Origin: Taeniopygia guttata
Taxonomy: Eukaryota; Chordata; Aves; Passeriformes; Estrildidae
Assembly: GCF_048771995.1 (NCBI RefSeq)
Contig: NC_133024.1
Coordinates: forward strand, 115,225,501 to 115,289,500
Direction of reading: 5' to 3'
DNA length: 64,000 nucleotides
Positions 55,085 through 64,000 of this stretch are shown here, piece by piece. The translations under genes and the position numbers were made by a program. The notes beneath the pieces are model-generated. The model did no database searches. It saw only the letters and a list, made by a program, of their open reading frames with translations, and was not told where the DNA came from. Within the stretch, counting starts at the first letter, position 1; every line of letters begins with the position of its first letter.

Positions 55085-55430
55085 CAGCTTCTCCACCATT
55101 CCATGGAAATTCCCACCACGGCTCCCCATTCCATGGAAATTCCCACCAGGGCTCCTCATTCCATCTAAATTCCCACCACGGCTCTCCATTCCATGGAAAT
55201 TCCCACCAGGGCTCCCCATTCCATGGAAATTCCCACCACGGCTCCTCATTCCATGGAAATTCCCACCAGGGCTCCCCATTCCATGGAAATTCCCACCAGG
55301 GCTCCCCATTCCATGGGAATTCCCACCAGGGCTCCTCATTCCATGGAAATTCCCACCAGGGCTCCTCATTCCATGGAAATTCCCACCAGGGCTCCTCATT
55401 CCATGGAAATTCCCACCACAGCTCCTCAGC
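55085..55430. repeat. 30-bp minisatellite, about 11 units
   Basis: Unit CCATTCCATGGAAATTCCCA plus CCAGGGCTCC. Each unit contains the palindrome TTCCATGGAA. The Trp/Glu/Phe/Pro frames on the minus strand are artefacts. Confidence 0.97.
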
Positions 55431-55659
55431 ACAGGGGGATGAGTCCAGCCTTGGTGCCCACAACATTTTGGAACCATTTTCCATGCCAGGGCTGTTGAGC
55501 TTTCCACCTTTTAATTTACAGCATTGAAACCCTCTCGATGTAAATTTACCTTCTTGTCTGGAGCTCTGCAGGACCCCCAGGCAGCAGCACCTGAACCTGG
55601 AATGTTTCTGTGCTGCTGAACCAGCCTGGTGCCCTGTTCCCATTAAAAACAGAAAAACA

Positions 55660-56090
55660 CAGGCCAGGGTGTTTATTAGTGTGAGGAAGAAGGGAAATAG
55701 GGATTTTTATCCACTGCAGCTAAAGGTCTGGGCACAGGACTTCGACAGTCGGATTTTTAAAATTCAAAACATAAGAATGAGCAGCACTTCATTGCAGAGT
55801 TGAAAGATAATTGTGCAATTAACGGTATAAGGTCAATAATGCCAGAGCTGGATGCTTCTGACAGATAGGGATAATCAATCCAGCCTCCATATGAAAGGCT
55901 TGGAGGCAGCAATGGAAAAATAACACAGTGCCAATGTTTCTGTGCCCTAATGAACACCAGACAAGTCATTATTGACTGGTTTTTACTTATTTTAAGTGCC
56001 AGAGCACAAGTATCTGCTTTGATTAAATGGAACTTTCGAATTTTGCCTGAAGTTCAGTTTCTGTCCTGATCTAAGCAAGGACATTAATTT
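55660..56090. promoter_or_regulatory. Candidate conserved non-coding island 13
   Basis: AT-rich unique block with AGATAATTGTGCAATTAACG, AATAATGCC and TGATTAAATGG segments. Enhancer role inferred. Confidence 0.4.
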
Positions 56091-56454
56091 GGGAATGCAG
56101 CAAGGTGTCCCTGTGGCAGCTGCTCAGGAGAAGCCCAGGAAAGTGTCCCAGCCTGGTTTGCTGGGCAGGGGAAGGACAGCAGCCCAACTCTCCTCCTGCT
56201 GGGCCACAGCCGGACCTGGCTGCCCCAAAATTCCTTCAGCCTTTGCCAGACCTGGCTGCACCCAAATTCCTTCAGCCTTTGCCACTGGGACTGGCCCTGG
56301 CACCGAGGGGAGAGCAAATCCAGAGCAGGGATCAGCAGCCGGGATCCAGGGGAGAACCGGGGAGCCCTGAGGTGCTGGATGCCACCAGAGACATCTTTTC
56401 TGCTTTGTTTTCCCTGTGGAGTCAGGAAAACCCCGTGGCAGCATTTCAGCTGCA

Positions 56455-56785
56455 GGGCTCACCTGGAGAGGAGAAGCTCCAGGGAGAGCTCAGAGCCCTG
56501 ACAGGGCCTGGAGGGGCTCCAGGAGAGCTGCAGAGGGACTGGGGACAGGGATGGAGGGACAGGAGCCAGGGAATGGCTCCCACTGCCAGAGGGCAGGGCT
56601 GGGTGGGAGATTGGGAATTGGGAATTGTTCCCTGGCAGGGTGGGCAGGGCTGGGATGGAATTCCCAGATTCTCCTGGATCCCTGCAGTGCCCAAGGCCAG
56701 GCTGGACACTGGGGCTGGAGCAGCCTCGGGCTGTGGGAGCTGTCCCTGGGGTGTCCCTGGGTGGGATTTGGGATCCCTCCCAACC
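56455..56785 (+). mobile_element. CR1 LINE 3' fragment
   Basis: A sense copy spanning both CR1 3' blocks, from GGAGAGGAGAAGCTCCAGGG through AAGGCCAGGCTGGACACTGG to GGGTGGGATTTGGGATCCCT. Confidence 0.93.
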
Positions 56786-56934
56786 CACAGCGTTCCCCCA
56801 TAAGCAGGGATGGGGGTCACAGTGCCGAGCTGACCCCGGGGGACGCGGATCTCTCTGTACCAGCACAGCCACAGCCCCGTCCCAAAGGCTGGGTGAGCCT
56901 CCCCTGCCCGGGAAAAACGGGACAGGAGCGGGAG

Positions 56935-57445
56935 AGGAGTGGGAACGGGAACAGGGGCAGGAACGGGACAGGGACAGGGGCAGGAATAGGAACAGGGGCA
57001 GGGACAGGGACAGGGGCAGGAATGGGAACAGGGGCAGGGACAGGAATGGGAACAGGAGCAGGAATAGGAGCAGGAACTGGAACAGGGAAAGGAACAGGAG
57101 CAGGAATAGGAGCAGGGGCAGGAACGGGACAGGGACAGGAGCAGGAATGGGGACAGGAACGGGACAGGGACAGGAGCAGGAGTAGGAACAGAGACAGGAA
57201 CGGGACAGGAGCAGGAATAGGAACAGGGGCAGGAACGGGACGGGGACAGGGACAGGGGCAGGAATGGGGACAGGGACAGGAACGGGACAGGGGCAGGAGC
57301 AGGAACGGGACAGGGACAGGAATAGGAACAGGGGCAGGAACGGGACAGGGACAGGAACGGGACAGGGGCAGGGGCAGGAACGGGACAGGGGCAGGGGCAG
57401 GAACGGGACAGGGGCAGGAATAGGGACAGGAATAGGGACAGGGCC
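56935..57445. repeat. Purine-rich array (GGGACAGGGGCAGGAAC)
   Basis: About 500 bp of 6-bp modules GGGACA, GGGGCA, GGAACG, GGAATA. Strand-asymmetric and G-run rich. Confidence 0.97.
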
Positions 57446-57499
57446 AGCCCCATCGCAGCCCCTCCACCTGCAGCGCCGGGACGCGGCCGTTGGAAGCGC

Positions 57500-57830
57500 C
57501 AACCACCGCCGGTGATTAACGGGATTAATTCGGGATGCACGTGACTCATTAGCCATCAATTAGGGGGCTCATCCGCACACGGCTGATTAGGGGCCATCAG
57601 TGCCTCAAATTAAGCACGAAAAAGATGTTTTAACGCAACCATATGGTTGTGCTTCAGAAGCAGTTAGAGCACAAATGGAGCGCATTGACGGCTCCTGACT
57701 GGCGGTGAATGAGGGGAGAGTGGCCCAAATTTGTTTGGAGAGTTCCCCCTCCACTTTTGCTGCGGTTTTTAATGTGATCTAATGAGTAAGCAGAGTCAGC
57801 TTTAATTGCCGACTCACTCTCCGATGAAAA
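57500..57830. promoter_or_regulatory. Candidate non-coding island 14
   Basis: Unique AT-rich block with GGGATTAATTCGGGATGCAC, CATTAGCCATCAATTAGGG and GATTAGGGGCC segments. Repeated TAATTA/ATTAG cores. Confidence 0.42.
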
Positions 57831-58164
57831 AGCTTCCAAAAGACCTTTTTCCCCCTCCCAGCCCCTGGAAAAAGAGACAGGGGAGATGATTTTTCCCCTG
57901 GACCGAAGGTAAAACTTTGCCTTTCCCTTTCCTTTTTCTCCGTGCTGCGATTCCCGATCTCCCCATCCAAGCAGGAGCGAGACTTTGCACACTTGTCCAA
58001 GGAAAAGGTGGATTTTGGCCTGGGGCGATTTGGAGATGGGAGGGGATGTGTGGGGTGGCCACCGGCACGGGCTCGTGGCTCCGGGAGCGGAGAGGGTGGG
58101 AAAGGCTCTTGGAGGGGCCGGGACTGCTCTGGTGGGACAGTCACAGTGTCCTGCAGTCAGCACA

Positions 58165-58385
58165 GATCCCAAATCCCAAATCCTGGGGCTGGAAAAGCCC
58201 TCCCAGCCCAGGGAGTCCCAGCTGGGCCCCATGCCCACCTTGTCCCCAGCCCAGAGCACTCAGTGCCACCTCCAGGGGACACCTGCAGGGATGGGCACTC
58301 CAAAGCTCCCTGGGCAGCCCCTGCCAGGGCCTGAGCCCCCTTTCCATGGGGAAATTGCTGCTGCTGTCCCAGCTGAGTGTCCAGA
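58165..58385 (-). mobile_element. CR1 LINE 3' fragment, antisense
   Basis: GCTGGAAAAGCCCTCCCAGC through CCATGGGGAAATTGCTGCTG. Confidence 0.92.
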
Positions 58386-58639
58386 GAGAGCCCAGAGCTC
58401 CCCCCGGGAATGTTTGGGATTTGGGGCCACCCCTCAGAGGCAGCTGCAGTCACAGGGGGTTCCCAGATCTCCTCTGCAGGCGCTGGACAGGCCCTAAGGC
58501 CCAGCACAGCCAAGGATGGATGACAAAGAAGAGATGAGGCTCCTGCCCGGCTTTATCACCAGCCTTCAAATTATCCATACTGACACTGCATTCTTGGGGG
58601 TGGTTTGTAATTTTCAGTGAAATCACATAAACAGGGAAA

Positions 58640-58765
58640 GGTTTGGGTAAGAGGGACCCCAAATCCCACCCAGTGCCACCCCTGCCATGGCAGGGACACC
58701 TCCCACTGCCCCAGGCTGCTCCAGCCCCAGTGCCCAGCCCGGCCTGGGACATTCCAGGGACCCAG
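58640..58765 (-). mobile_element. CR1 LINE 3' fragment, antisense
   Basis: CCCAGTGCCACCCCTGCCAT and CAGGCTGCTCCAGCCCCAGT. Confidence 0.9.
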
Positions 58766-58964
58766 GGACAATCTGTCCTGTGCTGGAGTGAGGAGGGGAC
58801 AGTCCCTGAGCGCTGGGTTTGACACCCTGGGGAGGAAGGAGGGGGAACAGAGAGATTTGGGGGGACCCTCGGGGTTCCCTGGGGCTGATCCCTGCCGGGC
58901 TGGCTGGGGAGGGATCCTGCTCACCTTCCCCAGCAGAAGGAAGGGAACGAGCTGCTGCTGTTGG

Positions 58965-59245
58965 TCCCACCTGAGAAATCCCCAGCAGCCTCTCCTGATT
59001 CCCTGGGACACATCCAGCCTGTCTTGATGCCCCGGGACACATCCAGCCTGCCCTGGGGAGGAGATTCCAGCTCCTCCTGATTCCCCGGGACAATCCAGCC
59101 TCTCCTGATGCCCCGGGACACATCCAGCCTGCCCTGCCCTGCCCTGGGGAGGAGATTCCAGCTCCTCCTGATTCCCGGGACACATCCAACCTGCCCAGCC
59201 CATCCCAGCCCAGCCCAGCCCAGCCCAGCCCAGCCCAGCCCCACC
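58965..59245. repeat. Minisatellite around GGGACACATCCAGCCTG, then (CAGCC)n
   Basis: Units with CTCCTGATTCC and CATCCAGCCTG modules to about 59185, then CAGCC pentamers at 59200-59245. Confidence 0.9.
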
Positions 59246-59354
59246 CGGACACGCTCCCGCAGCCCCACAGCCCCGCAGCAGCCCCGAGCCCCCAGCCTGG
59301 GGGGCTTCTCTCCCTCCTGGCACTCCTTAAGGACGGGATTCCACCCACCAAGTC

Positions 59355-59890
59355 CGGGATGATCAGATTTCGCCATGGCAACGCGTTATTATAAATGCAA
59401 ATGGAGACTGGGAAAGGGGAAGCCTTTGGTTCCCCTAATGAGATGACAAAAGGGGATAACAGTGAAATATTCCATGTGCTTTGAATCTGGAAAAATCCTC
59501 CTCTCCTCTGCCATCTTTTTTTTCTGGAGAGCTGCTCAAGATGTTTTGGCTGGAGCCCCTGGAAGAAATCATTTGGTTTGATTTTATTTTTATTTAGTCA
59601 GTGGTGGGGCTGACACTTCACCTGCACCATTGGGAGGTCTGAGTGGCTGCTGGTTTGGGAATTTGATCTCCAGAAGGACCAGGAAAAGATCAGTGGGAAC
59701 ATCACTCCTTTTAAACGAGGATTTCACAACCAGCAGCTCTGCCCTGACCTTTCATTTGTGTTTACAGCACCTGAGCCACTCCCACGTTCATTAGACATTT
59801 TCTGCATGTGGAATAAGGGAACTAATTGGGTTTAATTTTGACAAAGAGAAGCCCTAGGATGTGTGGAGGTCATTGAGAGGAAAATGCTGT
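59355..59890. promoter_or_regulatory. Candidate conserved non-coding island 15 (RFX and POU words)
   Basis: GCCATGGCAAC (59372-59382), close to an RFX X-box, lies 12 bp before a perfect octamer ATGCAAAT (59395-59402) and then CCCTAATGAGATGAC. Low repeat content and no frame. It lies about 3 kb beyond the predicted 3' end of RRM1. Confidence 0.42.
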
Positions 59891-60364
59891 GCAGGACCTT
59901 GTGCAGAGAGCACCTGTAGCATCTTTTTTTCTGAGTTATCCATCAGTGTTTACCTTCTTCACTTGTGCAGAAAACTTCAGAGAGATCCGTGCAAACAGCA
60001 CTGAGCAAATTGGAATTATCACACGTGCCAATCCCACTATTTTCCATGGAAAAGAAAGGAAAAATCCCAAACCCGAGCAGCAGGGGCGGGTGCTGCCAGA
60101 GCCCCACACGGGAACAGCCGCGTGTGGGGACAGTTCCCCTCTGGGGCTCCCACACAGATCCTGTTTGTACACTCAGGAGCCTCTGCAGGGATCCCCGAGT
60201 TCAGGGCCGCTTCCCAAAGCTCAAACAGCTGCTCCTCACTGCCCTGCCCGGGCTGCAAACCCGTCAGGCGCTCCCCCATTCACCGAGCCCCTTTCAAGGC
60301 CCTTTAAAAATCCATTTCTTCAATGCTCCTGCAAACTCCCCCCTGCCCGCCCAGCTTTTTTTTT

Positions 60365-60600
60365 TTTTTTTTTGCTAATTTGATGAAGACCACACACATA
60401 AAATCAAATGCTTTTGTCATTTGCTTCTCATTGTCCCCCCTTGGTGAAAGGAAGCATCGCCTGCGTGGCCTGATCATAAACATCAGAGTTCAGAGCCTGG
60501 CTCCCCTCCAAATGTTCATTTTTCAGGGCAGCATTTGGGATCATTGTGGGGCTTCGTGGCAACTATCAGTTATGGGAGTGGCTGCGAGCAGCAGGACAGT
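60365..60600. promoter_or_regulatory. Candidate non-coding island 16
   Basis: Unique AT-balanced block after a poly-T run (60356-60373), with TCATTTGCTTCTCATTGTCC and GATCATAAACATCAGAG segments. Confidence 0.35.
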
Positions 60601-60627
60601 TCCTGTGTGCTGGGAGGGTCCAGGGCA

Positions 60628-61185
60628 GGGAGCTGGGAAGGGGCTGGAGAATCCCTGAGGGAGCTGGGAAGGGGCTGGAGAGTTCCTGAGGGAGCTGGGA
60701 AGGGGCTGGAGAGTTCCTGAGGGAGCTGGGAAGGGGCTGGAGAGTTCCTGAGGGAGCTGGGAAGGGGCTGGAGAGTCCCTGAGGGAGCTGGGAAGGGGCT
60801 GGAGAGTTCCTGAGGGAGCTGGGAAGGGGCTGAGGAATCCCTGAGGGAGCTGGGAAGGGGCTGGAGAGTTCCTGAGGGAGCTGGGAAGGGGCTGGAGAGT
60901 TCCTGAGGGAGCTGGGAAGGGGCTGAGCCTGGAGAAAAGGAGGCTCAGGGGGGACCTTGTGGCTCTGCACAGCTCCTGCCAGGAGGGGACAGCCGGGGGG
61001 TCGGGCTCTGCTCCAGGGAACAGGGACAGGAGGAGAGGGAACGGCCTCAGGCTGGGCCAGGGCAGGCTCAGCTGGGACAGCAGCAGCAATTTCCCCATGG
61101 AAAGGGGGCTCAGCCCTGGAAGGGGCTGCCCAGGGAGCTTTGGAGTGCCCATCCCTGCAGGTGTCCCCTGGAGGTGGCACTGTGA
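60628..61185 (+). mobile_element. CR1 LINE 3' fragment with about ten 30-bp units
   Basis: 60628-60925 is the 30-bp unit (GAGGGAGCTGGGAAGGGGCT) repeated about ten times. It is followed by single-copy CR1 3' sequence nearly identical to 27700-27965. Confidence 0.93.
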
Positions 61186-61249
61186 AACCGCGATGTGCCC
61201 GATGCCCACAGCCAGCCCTGCTCGGGAAGGGCTGGGCTCGGTGTGGGGA

Positions 61250-61365
61250 GGTCAGGGGGGTTTGGGGACATTCGGGGACATTCGGGGAGGGTCGGGGACA
61301 TTTGGGGACACTCGGGGAGGTTCGGGGACATTCGGGGACATTTGGGGACATTCGGGACACCCGCG
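61250..61365. repeat. Short array (GGGGACATTC)n
   Basis: Ten- to twenty-bp units GGGGACATTCGGGGAGG. A second short repeat at about 61485-61560 has two units starting CAGAACCGGGG. Confidence 0.9.
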
Positions 61366-61774
61366 GGGGGGTCGGGGTCCCAACGGCGCCGCTCCCGCAG
61401 CGCCCGCGACACCAGCGCCCCCCGGCGGCACCGCGCGGAACTGCAGGAGCCGCACCGGCACCGGGACTCGATGGGACAGAACCGGGCCAGAACCGGGGTT
61501 CGAGTGCTGGGACAGAACCGGGGCAGAACCGGGGTTCGAGTGCTGGGACAGAACCGGACCAGGGTTTGTGAGTCGGGCCAGAACCGGGCCCAGCCCGAGG
61601 CCGTTCCCTCTCCTGTCCCTGTCCCTGTCCCTGCCAGCAGGGAGCTCCGGCTGTCCCTCCTGCCCGGAGCTGTGCAGAGGGACAGTGTCTGTGTCCCCGT
61701 GGGAAGCAGCACACACCTGCCAGCACCGCTGCCCACTGTCCATCACCAAAGGAGCGTTCCAACAGCCCCGCCCG

Positions 61775-62675
61775 TTCCTTCCACATTCCTTTTATTGAGT
61801 TCTCGGGGTGGGGTGTGGTTCACGAGTTCAATAAATACTGCAGGACTGCCTGAAACCCCACTGAGTTCGAGCAGGGAGTGAGTACAGGAGCAGTAAATAG
61901 ATAAGAGGTTTAGAAAATCTAAGAACTACCTGGGGTGGAGAAGTGGATCTCCCTGAAAAGAGGTGGCAGGTGATCTTCACCAATGGCATGTGGCCCTCAC
62001 AAAATGGCACCTGACCTGTGGCCAAGGACAGCACTGGCACCCCTGGCAGGAAACTGCCTGAGCAATTAGATCAAATCAGTGAATTTAATGCAGAACAAAA
62101 TGCAGGGCAGCAGCTCTGCCTTTCTGTCCCCACTGGAGGACACCAGCCCGTGCCAGGCTGTCCTGGCCAGCTGAGGGAGAAGAGCACAGGAAGCAACACC
62201 CCTGCCACCCATCTGCTCCTTCCAAAGGCGTTCTGGAAAGGCCAGAGGAGAGGGAGCAGCAGTGGGACGAGGAGGCTCTGGCAGGGTGGGGACGCTGCAG
62301 GTGTGTCAGCAGGACACTGGCAGACACTGACCACCCCTACCCGGGGCATTCCCAGCAGGGAAAAGGGCCCAGCCTGTGCTGCTCCCTGGCACAAGAGGAG
62401 CAGTCTCTGGTGACTGCAAGGCACGGCCTGGAGTGCCCAGGACAGAGCTGTGAGTGCCACCAGCACCTCCCTGTGCCCAGTCCCGCCTGCAGGGTGCTGT
62501 GGAAGGCCACGCCAGTGCTGAAACCCCTGGAAAGCCCAGCTACTAAAGCAGAATCAGCCCATCCCTGTGGATGGGGAAGCTACACCACCCCCTCCCAGCC
62601 CCAGCCCCCAGCATCCTGACATTCCTCCAGATGCTCCTGTCCCTGCAGCTCCAGCCAGGAGCCGTGGGCAATCCC
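61775..62675 (-). other. RRM1: RRM1 3'UTR (predicted)
   Basis: Non-coding sequence between the RRM1 stop codon and the candidate AATAAA. The end is approximate. Confidence 0.45.
61791..61796 (-). terminator. RRM1: Candidate RRM1 polyadenylation signal
   Basis: AATAAA on the minus strand, 880 nt past the RRM1 stop. It is followed by GT-rich minus-strand sequence. It is the first good signal noted downstream, but cleavage site and use are untested. Confidence 0.45.
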
Positions 62676-62864
62676 TTAGGAGCCACACATCAGGCACTCC
62701 TCCCTGTTCTCCAGGGAGCACACCATGGCTGCCTTGTTCCTCTCCTTCTCCTCCTCCTCCCTGGACGCCTTCTCCCGCTCCCGCAGCTTCTCCTTGTTGA
62801 GGGTGAACTGGATGGGGTTGGCAGCCGGCTTTGTCCGCAGGTAGTACATGCCAGTCTTCAGGCC
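62676..62864 (-). CDS. RRM1: Ribonucleotide reductase large subunit, final coding exon
   Basis: Encodes the last 62 residues ([11 protein letters not shown]...ECLMCGS) and the stop. The exon opens in phase 0 after a CCCCAG acceptor. It fits human RRM1 residues 731-792. The Tyr pair in GMYYLRT corresponds to the radical-transfer tyrosines Y737/Y738. The C-terminal Cys-x-x-Cys (CLMC) is the swinging-arm dithiol that re-reduces the active site using thioredoxin or glutaredoxin. RRM1 with RRM2 makes deoxyribonucleotides in the cytosol. The Glu/Lys-rich linker (about residues 30-43 of this exon) differs mildly from human. No break is seen. Confidence 0.95.
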   Translation of the reverse strand, partial: GLKTGMYYLRTKPAANPIQFTLNKEKLREREKASREEEEKERNKAAMVCSLENREECLMCGS

Positions 62865-63034
62865 CTGGGGACACGGGGGACCTCAGCGCTGGCAGCAGCA
62901 CGGCGGGCACCCCAGCTCGGGCACCCCCAGCTCCGGGGATGCTCCAGGGGAAAGCAGGGTTCTTGGAAGGAAACAGCCGTTTGCCCTTCCCGGGATCGCT
63001 GAGACCAACTTGCTGTGCCAGAATTTATCAGTGC

Positions 63035-63541
63035 CAAACTTACCAGGCCCCATTTGTTGGGAACAGCCCAAGGTACAGCACTTGCTTTTTGGGAACAAGC
63101 CCCTCAGTCCCAGGTACAGCACTTGTTTTTTGGGAACAAGCCCCCCAGTCCCAGGTACAGCACGTTTTTTGGGAACAAGCCCCTCAGTCCCAGGTACTGC
63201 CCCTATTTGTTGGGAACAAGCCCCCAATCCAAGGTAATGCCCCCATTTTTGGGAACAACGCCTCAGCCCCAGCTGCTGCCCCATTTTGGGGAAGGAGCCC
63301 CAATAACCCCAGCTGCTGCCCCATTTTGGGGAAGGAGCCCCAGGAACCCCAGCTGCTGCCCCATTTTGGGGAAGGAGCCCCAGGAACCCCAGCTGCTGCC
63401 CCATTTTGGGGAAGGAGCCCCAGGAACCCCAGCTGCTGCCCCATTTTGGGGAAGGAGCCCCAATAACCCCAGCTGCTGCCCCATTTTGGGGAAGAAGCCC
63501 CAATAACCCCAGCTGCTGCCCTGTTTTGGGGAAGGAGCCCA
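63035..63541. repeat. 40-bp and about 45-bp minisatellites in the last RRM1 intron
   Basis: 63263-63541 has about seven 40-bp units containing the hairpin word CCCCATTTTGGGG. 63035-63260 has about five related, looser units (GGGAACAAGCCCC). They fill most of the 684-bp intron (62865-63548) and end within 10 bp of the splice donor. Confidence 0.95.
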
Positions 63542-63548
63542 GCTGTAC

Positions 63549-63737
63549 CTGTTTCCAGCCATAGAAGTGCATGCTGGTGAGCTTCCCGTAGTTGGGCTCG
63601 GCGATGTGGATGTTCAGGGACTGGCTCTGGTCGATGAAGGCCCCCCTGTCTGCAGCCATCTTCAGGATGGTTTTTTGGGAGATCTCCCACACAGTCTTGT
63701 AGAGCTGCTTCAGGTCATCGGGAATCTCAGGGATGTT
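63549..63737 (-). CDS. RRM1: Ribonucleotide reductase large subunit, penultimate coding exon
   Basis: Encodes 63 residues beginning [16 protein letters not shown] and ending HFYGWKQ. It is bounded by a TTCTTCCAG acceptor and a CAG|GTACAG donor, both in phase 0. It fits human RRM1 residues 668-730. The highly conserved [10 protein letters not shown] and [14 protein letters not shown] segments belong to the barrel's C-terminal part. With the exon at 62676-62864 it gives 125 contiguous residues of the protein. Upstream exons lie to the right of the window. Confidence 0.96.
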
Positions 63738-63892
63738 CTGGAAGAACAGGAGGAGTTTTCCAGGCTGGAAAGCACTGACTGCCCAGATATCCCTATTTAC
63801 ATCATGGAATTCTTCAGTGATCGCTGGGGCTCCAGCAATCCTGACTGGAACTGAGGCCTGTACAGCTGAGCTCTGTCCCTCAGTTCAAACAC

Positions 63893-64000
63893 AGAATCCC
63901 AGAAGGGTTTGGGTTGGGAGGGAGCTTAAACCCACCCAGTGCCACCCCTGCCATGGCAGGGACACCTCCCACTGTCCCAGGCTGCTCCAGCCCGGCCTTG
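63893..64000 (-). mobile_element. CR1 LINE 3' fragment, antisense, cut by the window edge
   Basis: Starts AGAATCCCAGAAGGGTTTGG-like CR1 terminus and continues CCATGGCAGGGACACCTCCC. It lies in the next RRM1 intron. Confidence 0.92.

Noticed and set aside
54972-55527. Trp/Phe/Pro/Gly repeat proteins
   Set aside because: They are translations of a 30-bp array that stays in frame because 30 is divisible by 3.
61195-61881. 228-codon GC-rich frame near the RRM1 3' end
   Set aside because: It overlaps short GGGGACATTC repeats and the RRM1 3' flank, and has no domain or conserved start.
1-64000. tRNA, rRNA or other structured RNA genes
   Set aside because: No cloverleaf with A/B boxes or recognisable structured RNA was seen by eye. 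A covariance-model scan was not possible.

Overview
The window looks like vertebrate nuclear DNA from a bird, most likely a songbird. It is GC-rich and full of CR1 LINE 3' ends. It carries several families of short LTR-type repeats and an exceptional number of micro- and minisatellites. There are no prokaryotic operons, and most long open frames are tandem repeats without stop codons. The species call is an inference from repeat content and codon-level resemblance, not a database match.

Only two protein-coding genes can be supported, one at each end, both on the minus strand. At the left is OLIG2 (CDS 348-1238). Its whole 296-residue coding region lies in one exon, with a short 5'UTR intron (1276-1568), a small non-coding first exon and a TATA box (1654-1659). 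Its 3'UTR runs off the left edge. At the right are the last two coding exons of RRM1, the large subunit of ribonucleotide reductase (63549-63737 and 62676-62864), with a 3'UTR that probably ends near an AATAAA at 61791-61796. The rest of RRM1 lies beyond position 64000.

The roughly 60 kb between them is upstream (5') of OLIG2 and holds no recognisable gene. It alternates between two kinds of sequence. The first kind is repeats: CR1 fragments in both orientations, about five LTR-like families, and some 40 tandem arrays with different units. The second kind is AT-richer, low-repeat islands at about 4.5, 7.5, 14.9, 20.8, 23.0-23.7, 24.6, 26.7, 30.8, 34.1, 42.0-43.4, 50.7, 54.5, 55.7, 57.5, 59.4 and 60.4 kb. 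These islands are dense in homeodomain-, SOX-, POU- and MEIS-like words. They are the best candidates for long-range enhancers of OLIG2, a spinal-cord and oligodendrocyte master regulator. Conservation could not be computed, so this is inference.

The most interesting observations are: the direct OLIG2-RRM1 neighbourhood, which differs from the human arrangement; several minisatellites that appear to have grown out of CR1 sequence, including a CR1 3' tail expanded to about 0.5 kb and a 30-bp unit repeated at three CR1 loci; a 28-bp perfect inverted repeat around a unique loop; and a short open frame kept in three copies of one LTR-like repeat. I found no convincing sign of a wholly new molecular system.
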